Below, one piece after another: positions 9,138-17,732 of a DNA stretch of 32,110 nucleotides (positions within the stretch are counted from its first letter, which is position 1; every line of letters starts with the position of its first letter). The notes under the pieces were generated by a model that saw only the letters and a list, made by a program, of their open reading frames with translations, was not told where the DNA came from and ran no database searches. Origin of the DNA: Deltaproteobacteria bacterium (lineage in GTDB: Bacteria; Desulfobacterota; Desulfobulbia; Desulfobulbales; Desulfobulbaceae); assembly GCA_024280455.1 (NCBI GenBank), contig JAJRQC010000157.1, positions 1-32,110 on the forward strand, written 5' to 3'. Made by a program: the position numbers and the translations under genes.

Positions 9138-11498
9138 CTACGGCACCAGAGGCCAGAAGAACGGCATCACCAGCATCAAGACACCCATGGTCACCAGGGT
9201 CAGCAGGCCGCCGACCTTAAAATAATCTTTAAAACTGTATCCACCCGGCCCCATGACCAGGATGTTTGCCGGATGAGAGATGGGGGTCATGAAACTGGCC
9301 GAGGCCGCCATGGCAACCGCCATCATCAGGCCCTGGGGGGAAAGCCCCATACCGGCAGAGGTGTTGAGCACAATCGGCGCCATCAGTACCACCAGGGCGG
9401 CGGTCGGCACAAAACAGGTCGCCAGAAAAGTCAACGCCACTATCCCGAACATGACCCCAAGCGGTCCAAAGGGACCGACAAGGCTAATCACCCCATCGGC
9501 AATCAATCCGGCGGCACCGGTTTGATCCAGAGCCGTACCCAGGGGCAGCATCCCGGCAATTAAAAAAACCGCCTTCCATTCGATATGCCGGTAGGCCTCT
9601 TCCATGGTCAGGCAACCGGTCAGAACCATCAGTGCCACCCCGATGACCACAGCGATATAAATCGGTACCCAGCCGATGATAACGGGCAGCAGCACGGCAG
9701 CCATAACCAGGAGGGCATACTTCATTTTGTCCCGGCGCAACTCGTCATCGGCCATTTCCGTCAAAACAATAAAATCCGCTTCCCGGGCAAGAAGCTGGAG
9801 TTTATTGCGATGCCCGTACAGGAGCAGTGCATCACCAAACCGCAGTTCCATATCACGCAGATCCAACCGATAGGCCTCTCCCCGGCGCCACAGGGCCAGG
9901 ACATTAAGACCGAATTTTTCCCGAAAATTAATCTGACGCAGGGTCTTGCCTTCAAGGGTTGTCCGTGGTGCAAGAACAACTTCCACCAGACCGAAATTGC
10001 CGGAAATCATTTCCTGGATGTCGGGTTGGGAGCGACGTTCAATCTCCAGTTCTTCCAGCCCATACAGTATATCCAGATCAGGGGCCTGCCCTTCAACAAG
10101 CAGCCGGTCTCCGGCCTGTAAAACTTCTCCCGGCTCAGGCAGAAGAAGGGGCTTATCCTGCCGCAGAATACCAAGCACCCGGCTGCCGAACACATCAGCC
10201 AGCCTGCTTTCTTTCAAAGTCTGCCCCGTCAGACCCAAGTCCGATGGTATCCGCATGACCATCAGCCGTTCATGGAGCTGATAAATGTCGGCAATCTCTT
10301 TTTGGCCGACAAAATGGAATTGCTCAAAGCCATCCGTCTCCCGCAGGGCCTCCAGGTATTCAACCAGACCGGCGACCAGAAGAAAATCTCCGCCCTGCAA
10401 TGGTTCATCCTGTAAACCGGTCCGTTGAATCGTTTCTTTTCTGCGGATAGCAAGTACGTTCAAGCCGAATCGATTTCGAAACCCCAGGAGATTCAGGGTG
10501 CTGCCGACAAACTTCGAATCAGCGGACAGGGCAACTTCGCCGATTTTAATGTCTCCGGAATAATAGGCCGACAGATCAATGTCATTCTCTTCCACAATCA
10601 GCCTGTGCCGATTCTGCAATTCCTTGACCGCATCAGCACGTCCTTCGACCGTCAGCCGGTCACCGGCCTGCAGCACCTCATCCGGCTGCGGAGCGGGCAC
10701 GGTCTGTCCATCACGGGTAATACCGATTACATTCCAACCCAGAATCGATCCCATTCGAATCTGGGCCAGGGTTTTATTAAGTAAAACCGAATTCCGGGGC
10801 ACACGAATGTAAAACAGCCTGTCTTCCAGGCCGAACTGGGTCTGCTGATACGTTCCTTCACCGTCCGTTGCCTCTTTGGCGACGTCGCGCTCGGGCAGGA
10901 GATGACGACCAATAAAGGTCATGAAGGCAATCCCCGTGAACATCACAATCAATCCCACCGGGGTGAAATCAAAAAAACCAAAGGATCGGAGTCCTGCTTC
11001 GGTTAAGGCATCACTGACCAGAATATTGGGCGGGGTCCCGATCTGGGTTGTCAGGCCGCCGAGCAGGCACCCATAGGCCAGCGGCATCAACAGCCTGGAC
11101 GGAGGCCTGCCGGTGTGGTGGGCAATATCCATGACCACCGGCAGCATCAACGCCGCCACCGCGACATTGTTCATGATGGCCGACATCAGTCCGGCCGTTG
11201 TCATGATCACAAATATCATGGTGGCCTCCCTGGTCCCGGACAGCCGCAGAACAAATGCGCCGATAACATTGGCGACCCCGGTGCGGGTCAACCCACCGCT
11301 GAGAATAAACACGGCCCAGATGGTCACCACGGCCGGATTACTGAATCCGGACAGGGCTTCAGCCGGAGAGACCAGGCCGGTCAGGGCAACAGCCCCCAGC
11401 ACCAGCAGGGCGGTTACTTCCATCGGGATTTTCTCAGTGACCAGGAAGACAATGGACACGGCCAGGATGGTGAGAACCAGGATGATTTCCGGAGTCAC
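9138..11498 (-). CDS. SLC13-type anion permease with four RCK_C (TrkA-C) domains
   Basis: 786 residues. Membrane segments fill residues 1-200 and about 590-786, with the SLC13/DASS hallmarks NNVA (about 109-112) and GTPPN (154-158) in the first half. Between them lie four RCK_C/TrkA-C-like domains at about 223-295, 314-386, 406-478 and 500-572, each with a core like G-D-R-L-x-V-E-G. The family transports carboxylates, sulfate or related anions with sodium, and the soluble domains probably regulate it by binding a small ligand. The common SLC13-RCK_C form is about 600 residues with two such domains, so this one is enlarged. The start is a GTG at 11498 preceded by AAGGA. The substrate cannot be assigned; sulfate would suit a sulfur-metabolising anaerobe but is a guess. 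Confidence 0.88.
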   Translation of the reverse strand: MTPEIILVLTILAVSIVFLVTEKIPMEVTALLVLGAVALTGLVSPAEALSGFSNPAVVTIWAVFILSGGLTRTGVANVIGAFVLRLSGTREATMIFVIMTTAGLMSAIMNNVAVAALMLPVVMDIAHHTGRPPSRLLMPLAYGCLLGGLTTQIGTPPNILVSDALTEAGLRSFGFFDFTPVGLIVMFTGIAFMTFIGRHLLPERDVAKEATDGEGTYQQTQFGLEDRLFYIRVPRNSVLLNKTLAQIRMGSILGWNVIGITRDGQTVPAPQPDEVLQAGDRLTVEGRADAVKELQNRHRLIVEENDIDLSAYYSGDIKIGEVALSADSKFVGSTLNLLGFRNRFGLNVLAIRRKETIQRTGLQDEPLQGGDFLLVAGLVEYLEALRETDGFEQFHFVGQKEIADIYQLHERLMVMRIPSDLGLTGQTLKESRLADVFGSRVLGILRQDKPLLLPEPGEVLQAGDRLLVEGQAPDLDILYGLEELEIERRSQPDIQEMISGNFGLVEVVLAPRTTLEGKTLRQINFREKFGLNVLALWRRGEAYRLDLRDMELRFGDALLLYGHRNKLQLLAREADFIVLTEMADDELRRDKMKYALLVMAAVLLPVIIGWVPIYIAVVIGVALMVLTGCLTMEEAYRHIEWKAVFLIAGMLPLGTALDQTGAAGLIADGVISLVGPFGPLGVMFGIVALTFLATCFVPTAALVVLMAPIVLNTSAGMGLSPQGLMMAVAMAASASFMTPISHPANILVMGPGGYSFKDYFKVGGLLTLVTMGVLMLVMPFFWPLVP

Positions 11499-11898
11499 GG
11501 CACATTCCTTTTCAGTATGTTTTTGTATTTGTATTTGTATCTGGACAAACGCAAGGGCAAGCGCCTTTCTTGAGCGGGGCGGATAAAATCACCTTTCTTA
11601 CCAAGACAGATGGTTGGCCCTTAAGCGGGAGTGTACCATCCGGATTAGACTTACACCAGGAAAATGGTGCAATAATCGGGCATTACAGATTAGACCTCTA
11701 GAGATAAGCGTTTCTTTAGATATTACGGTGTACTCGTTACACCGCTCCTGCGGTGTAACGCATCAGGATGCGTGCACTTTGCACTGCGTATATGGCACAA
11801 AGCGCCCATAGGTGCCGGTTACACCGCAAAGCGATGCTGCCGGAAAAATAGTGTTTTCCTGCACGGGCTAAATGCCGACCGACGCCTTTAAAGAGGGC
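11499..11898. other. 400-bp non-coding region rich in hairpins
   Basis: No convincing gene. Near the SLC13 start are three copies of TTTGTA (11522-11539). Further right are a CACCA/TGGTG hairpin (11654-11669), a repeated octamer GATTAGAC (11643, 11688), the palindrome CTCTAGAG (11696-11703), the overlapping hairpins listed separately (11726-11773), another copy of GTTACACCGC (11818-11827) and a GGAAAA/TTTTCC hairpin (11842-11859). The last may terminate the lipoprotein gene that is read leftward from 12345. Confidence 0.6.
11726..11773. repeat. Three overlapping inverted repeats
   Basis: CGGTGTA (11726-11732) can pair with TACACCG (11738-11744). CGTTACACCGC (11735-11745) is an 11-bp perfect inverted repeat with GCGGTGTAACG (11750-11760), with a TCCT loop. 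ACGCAT (11758-11763) pairs with ATGCGT (11768-11773), with a CAGG loop. The second stem shares bases with both the first and the third, so an RNA or single strand could adopt alternative folds. A further GTTACACCGC at 11818-11827 can compete for the right arm of the main stem. Confidence 0.6.
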
Positions 11899-12345
11899 TT
11901 ATGGCCGTACCGCCCGAACCCGTCCCTTTGCCTTTGGAATATACTGTCGTTCAGGGTCACAGTTATCGTCCAGCTCCCAGGTACCCACCCGTCCCTGCAG
12001 GTCCGGCTCATCCGACCAGTAGGTTCCTTCCACCTGCAGATCACAGGCGCCGTTCTGCTTCAGATCAAAGACCATATACAGATCAAAGAGCTCGGTGACG
12101 GTGGGGAGTCGCCAGTCATCATAGCCGCCGACCTTCAGAGTTGCGGCATACTTTTTTGCATCTTCCAGCGAATGGAGAGTTCTGCTTGAACCTACCTGCC
12201 ACATCTTTCCGGTTCTGAGATCCTGACAGACCCCATTTGCCAAAGGAATCATCCTGGCCCCGTCGGAGGAACCATCTTCGCTTGAATAGGTTGCACAGCC
12301 ACTCAGAAACAGTGCCAGTAGACAGATTGTTGTTAAACTTTTCAA
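11899..12345 (-). CDS. Outer-envelope lipoprotein with a DUF1566-like domain
   Basis: 148 residues. The N-terminus is a lipoprotein signal peptide with lipobox L14-S15-G16-C17, so the mature protein should be lipidated at C17 and anchored in a membrane. The remainder matches the DUF1566 (Lcl C-terminal) pattern, including D-D-W-R-L-P-T-V-x-E-L and a tryptophan- and aspartate-rich second half with T-Y-W-S-D. Such domains are common in secreted and surface proteins and have no known enzyme activity. The start is a TTG at 12345; no in-frame ATG was found. It lies 112 bp downstream of the TetR gene on the same strand, and a palindrome like the one in the TetR promoter sits in that gap. Confidence 0.8.
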   Translation of the reverse strand: MKSLTTICLLALFLSGCATYSSEDGSSDGARMIPLANGVCQDLRTGKMWQVGSSRTLHSLEDAKKYAATLKVGGYDDWRLPTVTELFDLYMVFDLKQNGACDLQVEGTYWSDEPDLQGRVGTWELDDNCDPERQYIPKAKGRVRAVRP

Positions 12346-12417
12346 AACTTTTCTGCCTGTAAAAAAAATGTTCCAGATTCCATATCAGTGTACCTCTACA
12401 GTTTTTTGATAATTATG

Positions 12418-12433
12418 TACCGACCAATCGGTA
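12418..12433. promoter_or_regulatory. Operator-like palindrome before the DUF1566 lipoprotein gene
   Basis: TACCGA-CCAA-TCGGTA is a perfect 6+6 palindrome in the gap between the TetR stop (12458) and the lipoprotein start (12345). Its core GACCAATCGGTA (12422-12433) matches GACCGTTCGGTA (13067-13078) in the TetR promoter at 10 of 12 positions. This suggests both are bound by the same TetR-family repressor. No clear -35/-10 pair was found around it. Confidence 0.55.
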
Positions 12434-12457
12434 TATTTTTTGCCCTGAAAAAAAAAA

Positions 12458-13045
12458 TTACTCCTGCTTTTCAAGCAACACGCGGATTGCCAGAATGCAG
12501 TCCTCAATACCATTTTTATTTTTATACACCCGGGAGAGCATGATCCCACCTTCCAGGGTGGCAATAATTGCGGTGGCCAGGGCATTGGCAGGAATGGGAC
12601 TCGTGAGAAGTCCAGCCCCAGAAGCCTGCCTCAACTCACGTTCTATCCTGCTTTTCCATTGGGAAAAAACCTCTTGAATAATCCTGCCGAACCGTGAATT
12701 TGAATCCGTCATTTCCAGGGCCGTGTTGCCGAACAGGCAGCCGCCGACAAAGTTGTTCTGTTCCATCATTCCCATGATAGCATTGCAGGAGTTCAAGACC
12801 TTGACTATCGGGTTCTCGCCGATCAGGGAGTCGTCGAGAAGGATAAAAAACTCATCTCTGACGTCGACCAGAACCGCAAGACCGAGTTCTTCCTTACTGG
12901 GAAAATGATAGTACAGGTTTCCCTTTTTCACCCCGGTGGCGGTAATAATCTCGCTGATGCTGGTAGTTCTGAACCCCTGCCTTGTGAACAGCTTACGGCT
13001 CTCCTTCAAAATATGATGCCGGGTTTCCTGACCTTTTGTCTGCAT
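12458..13045 (-). CDS. TetR/AcrR-family transcriptional repressor
   Basis: 195 residues from the ATG at 13045, chosen because a strong GGGGAGG ribosome site lies 4-5 bases upstream; an open frame continues further but would run through the promoter. Residues about 5-50 form the TetR helix-turn-helix, with I-L-K-E-S-R-K-L-F, T-S-I-S-E-I and G-N-L-Y-Y-H-F-x-S-K-E-E-L. The C-terminal helical domain should bind an inducer, which is unknown. It probably represses its own promoter and the DUF1566 lipoprotein gene downstream, since both carry similar GACCnnTCGGTA palindromes. Confidence 0.92.
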   Translation of the reverse strand: MQTKGQETRHHILKESRKLFTRQGFRTTSISEIITATGVKKGNLYYHFPSKEELGLAVLVDVRDEFFILLDDSLIGENPIVKVLNSCNAIMGMMEQNNFVGGCLFGNTALEMTDSNSRFGRIIQEVFSQWKSRIERELRQASGAGLLTSPIPANALATAIIATLEGGIMLSRVYKNKNGIEDCILAIRVLLEKQE

Positions 13046-13066
13046 AACCTCCCCTTGCACTAAACT

Positions 13067-13109
13067 GACCGTTCGGTACAAATTGTAGCTTCTGGATCCG
13101 AAAAGGCAA
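13067..13109 (-). promoter_or_regulatory. TetR gene promoter with overlapping operator
   Basis: On the minus strand a -35 box TTGCCT (complement 13104-13109) is separated by 16 bases from a -10 box TACAAT (complement 13082-13087). The sequence GACCGTTCGGTA (13067-13078), whose core ACCG-TT-CGGT is palindromic, covers the expected transcription start. This arrangement is typical of TetR autorepression by blocking RNA polymerase. Confidence 0.65.
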
Positions 13110-13136
13110 GTTTTTTCCCCGAAAGGAGCAACACTG

Positions 13137-13406
13137 TTTAAAGTCTGCAAGCAGGGTACGATCAACCGCTGTCACCGCCCCGTAATCAACCAGCTTAACC
13201 CCGGCCGGATCCACCACCAGGTATTTTCTCAGAAACACGGCCCAGGGCTGATAGGCAACCTTGAACTCGGATTGTGGGTCATGCTTTCTCCAGACCGGCC
13301 AGAGATCAGGCTTGGGAGCGACCGGGACGACCAGGAGAAAAAGAAGTATTCCGGCCAGACTTTTCCATAGCGTATGGAAAAAACTTTGCCGCCCTTCTTT
13401 AGGGGC
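13137..13406 (-). pseudogene. Decayed N-terminal fragment of a DUF547-like protein
   Basis: On the minus strand, an open frame after a stop at 13407-13409 reads a signal-peptide-like stretch (LAGILLFLLVVPVAPKP) followed by a segment like the start of DUF547 proteins: P-W-A-V-F-L-R-K-Y-L, then V-K-L-V-D-Y-G-A-V and V-D-R-T-L-L-A-D-F. About 90 residues remain. No ATG, GTG or TTG opens this frame, and the conserved body of the family (normally over 200 residues) is missing because the sequence runs into the TetR promoter. It is therefore a remnant. DUF547 assignment rests on recalled pattern, not a search. Confidence 0.55.
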
Positions 13407-13463
13407 TCACATCGTTTTTCATCGTTTTCACCGGGGAAAAAATAGCCTTTAGCCGCTTTAATG

Positions 13464-14318
13464 TCATACCGCCTTGGCCGGAAACAGCCGGTCACTGATG
13501 ACAGTCAACAGGATGGCGAGAACGATTGCGGCCACACCGAGCAGGACATTGAAATAGACCGGGGCCACCAGGGCAAGACGGATAATCATAGTCGACAGGG
13601 CAAAGCCCGAGTTGCGGAAGACGGAATAAAACGACGGGTGATAACACTGCGCAATCAGGACCACAAGAATATCAATCAGGATCAGCAGGGTGTAAAAATC
13701 ATGAAAAAAATCAGTATGTTCAACCCCGGTCACAGTCAGATACAGGGCTCGCCCACCCATGCCGATAAAAAAGCTCAGCAGAATCAAGGCAATGCCTTTT
13801 TTTGCGGCCACAAAGGTATACAGATCGTCCAGATGATCCCGTTCATGCTTCTGTCGTGTCTGGAGCATATAATAGACCCCGAGCAGGGTGAAAATAAGCA
13901 CCGCCCCGAAGCCATCCGAGAGAATATATAGAATACTGTCCTCGTTGCCGGCAAAGGTCACCGGCTCCTGAAAATGAGACAACTCCTTGAAGGCATTACG
14001 CATCAGGATGAGGGAGAGGATCTCGAACTGCTTACCCACGGAACGGGAAAAGGAACAGGGCAGCACAAAAATAAGGCTGATGACCTCGAGAATCAGGATA
14101 ACGGTAAAGGCCCCGCCGATGGCATAAAAGTGGTTGCCAGGAACCATTGAGGCAAACGGTTCCGGCAGCAGATTCCAGCGTTTGAGTTCAATAACCAGCA
14201 GGCTGGCGAGAAAGAACACCACCAGCAGAATGGAAATCTTGCGGTGAACCTTTTCATGTTCATAAAATCGATTCAGGGGGTCAAAAATCCAGGTGATCCA
14301 TTCATAGATTCTGTTCAC
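13464..14318 (-). CDS. Polytopic membrane protein of unknown function, coupled to copA
   Basis: 284 residues with about seven hydrophobic segments (near 28-45, 65-90, 135-155, 180-200, 215-235, 245-262 and 262-280), so an inner membrane protein. I do not recognise the family. The N-terminus is amphipathic and the loop around residues 155-175 is charged and histidine-containing (Q-K-H-E-R-D-H). The GTG start (complement 14316-14318) follows the copA stop codon with no gap, and an AGAGG ribosome site lies inside the end of copA, so translation is coupled. A role in copper handling or membrane stress is suggested by position only. Confidence 0.8.
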   Translation of the reverse strand: MNRIYEWITWIFDPLNRFYEHEKVHRKISILLVVFFLASLLVIELKRWNLLPEPFASMVPGNHFYAIGGAFTVILILEVISLIFVLPCSFSRSVGKQFEILSLILMRNAFKELSHFQEPVTFAGNEDSILYILSDGFGAVLIFTLLGVYYMLQTRQKHERDHLDDLYTFVAAKKGIALILLSFFIGMGGRALYLTVTGVEHTDFFHDFYTLLILIDILVVLIAQCYHPSFYSVFRNSGFALSTMIIRLALVAPVYFNVLLGVAAIVLAILLTVISDRLFPAKAV

Positions 14319-17276
14319 TTATTCCTCTCTGTATACTCGGGGCTTGAAGAAACGCAGCCGGTTGGCATTGCTGACCACGGTCACCGAAGACAGGGCCATG
14401 GCCGCAGAGGCGAACATGGGCTGCAGGAGCCAGCCGGTAAAGGGGTAAAAGACCCCGGCCGCCAGTGGAATACCGATTGTATTATAGACAAAGGCACCAA
14501 AAAGATTCTGCTTGATGTTTCTGATGGTGGCACTTGATATTTCAATCGCCACCGAGACATGGGCTAGGGAATCCCCGGCCAGGGTAATATCGGCATTGTC
14601 AATGGCGACATCGGTGCCGGAACCGATGGCAAAACCGGTATCGGCCTGGGCCAGGGCCGGGGCATCGTTGACCCCGTCGCCGACCATGCCCACCTTGTAC
14701 CCCCGCTCCTGCAGCTTTCTGATCACCTCCAGTTTTTCTTCCGGCAGCACTTCACTGTGGACCTCTTCAATGCCGAGTTCAGCGGCCACCGACTCGGCCG
14801 TGGCCCGGTTATCCCCGGTACACATGACCACGACTACGCCCTGTCGCTGCAGGGCTTTGACTGCAGCCTGCGAGTCGGGCCGGATCGGATCGCGCAGAAC
14901 AAGAAGACCCAGCACCTCTTTATCATTTTCATCGGCCAGCCAGATCGGGGTTGCTCCGGAGGCGGCCTGGGTGCGGGCCTGCTCCATGAGCTCATCCGGC
15001 AGAGCCACGTTCCGGTCCTGCAGGAAGAGATGGTTACCGAGCAGGTAGTTCCTGCCTTCAATTGCTCCCTGCACGCCCCGGCCGGAAACGGCCTTGAAAT
15101 TATCAACCGGCAATAGTGTGCCGCCCTCCTTTTCCAGGGCATCAAGTACCGCCTCAGCCAACGGATGCTCGGAACCGCTCTCCAGGCTGGCGGCCAGCTG
15201 GAGAATCCGGCTACGATTCTGCCCGTCCTGGGCCAGAATCTCGGTCACGGAAGGTGCACCCTCAGTCAAGGTGCCGGTCTTGTCCACCACCACATGGGTC
15301 AGTGTGGACGCGGTCTGCAGGCCGTCGGAATTTTTAATCAGCACGTTCAGCTGGGCCGCCCGGCTGGTGCCGACCATGATCGCAATCGGGGTTGCCAGCC
15401 CCAGCGAACAGGGACAGGCAATGACCAGAACCGCAATCGCTGCGGTCAGGGCAAAGGCCAGCTTCGGCTCCGGTGCGACCACAAACCAGACGATAAAAGT
15501 CAGGATGGATATACAGATAACCACCGGAACAAAAATAGAAGAAACCTTGTCCGCCAGTCGGCCGATGGGTGGCTTGCTGAGCTGGGCCTTTTTGACCATG
15601 CCGATTATATGGGAAAGGGTGGTATCCTCACCAAGGCGGGTGACCTTCAGAGTAAATGTTCCCGATTTGTTCATAGTGCCGCCGGTGAGCAGGTCGCCGG
15701 GTTTCTTTTGTATCGGCAACGGTTCCCCGGTCAACATGGACTCATCCACAGTCGACCCGCCGTCGGCAAGGGTGCCGTCGATGGGAATGCGTTCGCCGGG
15801 CCGGACCCGGAGCAGGTCGCCCAGCCTAAGCAGGGAAACCGGGATCTCCACCTCCCGCTTACCGACCTCCACCCGACCGCTCTTGGCCCGCAGACCGACC
15901 AGAGAGCCGATGGCCTCGCTGGTCGTTCGTTTGGCCCGGGTCTCCAGGGCATGGCCAAACTGGAGAAAGGCCAGGATCATAACCGAGGCATCAAGGTAGA
16001 GATGGCTGTCCCGGCCGGGAATAAAGTTGGGCCAGAGAATGACCATCAGCGATGACAGCCAGGCTGCTGCCGTGCCCAGGGCCACCAGGGTGTCCATGTT
16101 GGACGTTCCATGCCGGGCCTGTTTCCAGGCGGTCACATAATAATTCCTGCCGGAAAAATACATGGTGCCGAGACAGACCAGGGCCGCCGTCAGCCAGAAC
16201 AGCCGATGTCCGTCCAGGGGTGGAAACAGACCCGACATTTGCCCGGCCATGACCCCGAAACCAACCGAAGCCGCCAGGATCGCCCGCTGCCACGAACGAC
16301 GGATCTCCAGCCGGGTAGCCGCCTCCTGCTCAACCCAGGGGTCCTGCAGGTGTTCCTCAACCTGAACCGCAATCTTCTCATCCGCCAGCAGCAGAACCAC
16401 TTCGGCCGGATGGATATCGGTTGTCACCTGTACCCTGGAGCCGGTGATCTCCACTTCGGCATCGGGAAAATTTTCGGCAAGGATTCTTTGAATTGTAGAG
16501 AGCTTCTCCGGGTCGCCTTCGGCAGATACTAGATAAAACGTACCGATGACCTTCTGTTCCGGAAGCCGCGCCGCATAGCCCTGATCGATAATCGCATTAA
16601 CCACTGTCTGCGGATCGCCGCCCTCGATCAGGGCCTTTTTTTCAATCAGATTGACAACCGCAGTCCGCACCCCGCCGACACCTCTGATCGCCTTTTCCAC
16701 ATTGGCCACGCAGGCCGAACAGCTCATGTCATCAATCAGAACCTCATAACCGCTCCCCGTTGCTTTTCTACTTTGTTCCGGCAGCGAGGCGGCATAGCCC
16801 TTGTCAATGATGGCCGCAACCACCTGCTGTGGATCACCACCGCGGACCAGGGCCTCTTTTCCGATCAGATTGACGGCAGCCTCGGTGACTCCGTCAACCG
16901 ACAGGATCGCCTTTTCCACGTTGGCAACGCAGGCCGAACAGCTCATGTCCGTCACCCGCACCAGGTACTCCGGTTCTTCTGCGCTCAAATCCGCACCTTG
17001 CTCAGTTCCGGCTTCAGGAAGAGCAATTTCACAATTCTCCGGGATCTGCGCCTTGGGCCGGGCCTCATAGCCGGCCCGGACAATGGCCGCAATCACCGCA
17101 TGGGGCTTGCCGCCGCTCACCTGCACCAGGCCCCGGTCAAGATCGACCCGAGCCTCGGTGACCCCTTCCACGGACAGGGCTGCAGTCTCCACCGCCTGGA
17201 CGCAATGCTCGCAGCTCATATCCGTAACAAGGAACGTATAGCTGTCGGCGGTTGCAGTTACATTCTGATTACCCAT
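14319..17276 (-). CDS. copA: Cu(I)-translocating P1B-type ATPase
   Basis: 985 residues from the ATG at 17276; a GTG three codons earlier is possible, and neither has a strong ribosome site. Counting from the ATG, three HMA metal-binding domains carry CxxC pairs at about C22/C25 (MSCEHC), C113/C116 and C186/C189 (both MSCSAC). A fourth HMA-like segment at about 245-310 has lost its cysteines. The core has the CPC metal site at about 621-623, the phosphorylated D665 in DKTGT, the SEHPLAEA nucleotide motif, GDGVNDAP, the YN pair in FVYNTIG, and M-A-L-S-S near the last helix. These indicate a Cu(I) exporter of the inner membrane. HMA domains 2 and 3 are near-identical tandem copies. No copper-responsive operator was recognised upstream. 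Confidence 0.95.
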   Translation of the reverse strand: MGNQNVTATADSYTFLVTDMSCEHCVQAVETAALSVEGVTEARVDLDRGLVQVSGGKPHAVIAAIVRAGYEARPKAQIPENCEIALPEAGTEQGADLSAEEPEYLVRVTDMSCSACVANVEKAILSVDGVTEAAVNLIGKEALVRGGDPQQVVAAIIDKGYAASLPEQSRKATGSGYEVLIDDMSCSACVANVEKAIRGVGGVRTAVVNLIEKKALIEGGDPQTVVNAIIDQGYAARLPEQKVIGTFYLVSAEGDPEKLSTIQRILAENFPDAEVEITGSRVQVTTDIHPAEVVLLLADEKIAVQVEEHLQDPWVEQEAATRLEIRRSWQRAILAASVGFGVMAGQMSGLFPPLDGHRLFWLTAALVCLGTMYFSGRNYYVTAWKQARHGTSNMDTLVALGTAAAWLSSLMVILWPNFIPGRDSHLYLDASVMILAFLQFGHALETRAKRTTSEAIGSLVGLRAKSGRVEVGKREVEIPVSLLRLGDLLRVRPGERIPIDGTLADGGSTVDESMLTGEPLPIQKKPGDLLTGGTMNKSGTFTLKVTRLGEDTTLSHIIGMVKKAQLSKPPIGRLADKVSSIFVPVVICISILTFIVWFVVAPEPKLAFALTAAIAVLVIACPCSLGLATPIAIMVGTSRAAQLNVLIKNSDGLQTASTLTHVVVDKTGTLTEGAPSVTEILAQDGQNRSRILQLAASLESGSEHPLAEAVLDALEKEGGTLLPVDNFKAVSGRGVQGAIEGRNYLLGNHLFLQDRNVALPDELMEQARTQAASGATPIWLADENDKEVLGLLVLRDPIRPDSQAAVKALQRQGVVVVMCTGDNRATAESVAAELGIEEVHSEVLPEEKLEVIRKLQERGYKVGMVGDGVNDAPALAQADTGFAIGSGTDVAIDNADITLAGDSLAHVSVAIEISSATIRNIKQNLFGAFVYNTIGIPLAAGVFYPFTGWLLQPMFASAAMALSSVTVVSNANRLRFFKPRVYREE
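16686..16949. repeat. Internal tandem duplication in copA (HMA domains 2 and 3)
   Basis: The 45-base segments at 16686-16730 and 16905-16949 are identical at 43 positions and are 219 bp (73 codons) apart. They encode the MSCSAC metal site and following helix of HMA domains 3 and 2 respectively. The DNA-level identity points to a fairly recent domain duplication or gene conversion. Confidence 0.75.
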
Positions 17277-17732
17277 GGATATCACAAAGTAAATGTTTTA
17301 TCTTCTTGCCAATATCGTTCATCAAAACAGATAAACATGATCTTGTATAGTGTATACACGTTGTAGCAGGATTAGAAATTCGCTGTTGCAATATTTTTTT
17401 ATTCCCCGACCCATTAAGTGTATTCATCCCGGCCGGACGCATCTTTTTCATTGAGCCATCCACAACAGGGACACCAAACCGGTGCCTGTAATCGTTAATT
17501 TCCAAAACTTACAACTTTAGGGCGGATCAGAGATATCCATGAAAATGGGTCAACTTTTTACCGGTGGTAACAGTCTCGGCGAACAAACAGGTTTAACGTG
17601 TTGAACTCTGAATAAAAAAATAATACAACTTCAACCAAAATCGAACACCACCATGTTTTATTCATAGAACAGTTCAGCAAGATCGTAACTGTAACAACAT
17701 CATCCAACACCTTCACTGCCAAGCGTGAACCA
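17277..17732. other. Divergent intergenic region between copA and the DUF3047-like gene
   Basis: 456 bp that must hold the copA promoter and that of the rightward operon. It is AT-rich. The clearest element is the perfect palindrome GTGTATACAC at 17350-17359, next to a possible leftward -10 box TATACA, but no -35 box stands at normal or MerR-type spacing. No matches to CueR or CsoR operators were recognised. Short open frames here look like chance. Confidence 0.45.
17350..17359. promoter_or_regulatory. 10-bp palindrome upstream of copA
   Basis: GTGTATACAC, a perfect palindrome 74 bp before the copA start on the leftward strand. It could be a regulator site for copA. Such short palindromes occur by chance, so this is tentative. 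Confidence 0.25.

Noticed and set aside
17269-17505. 78-codon minus-strand open frame upstream of copA
   Set aside because: It overlaps the copA start, has no family resemblance and no ribosome site. A nearby alternative frame contains W-C-P-C-C-G-W, but it is only about 24 codons long.
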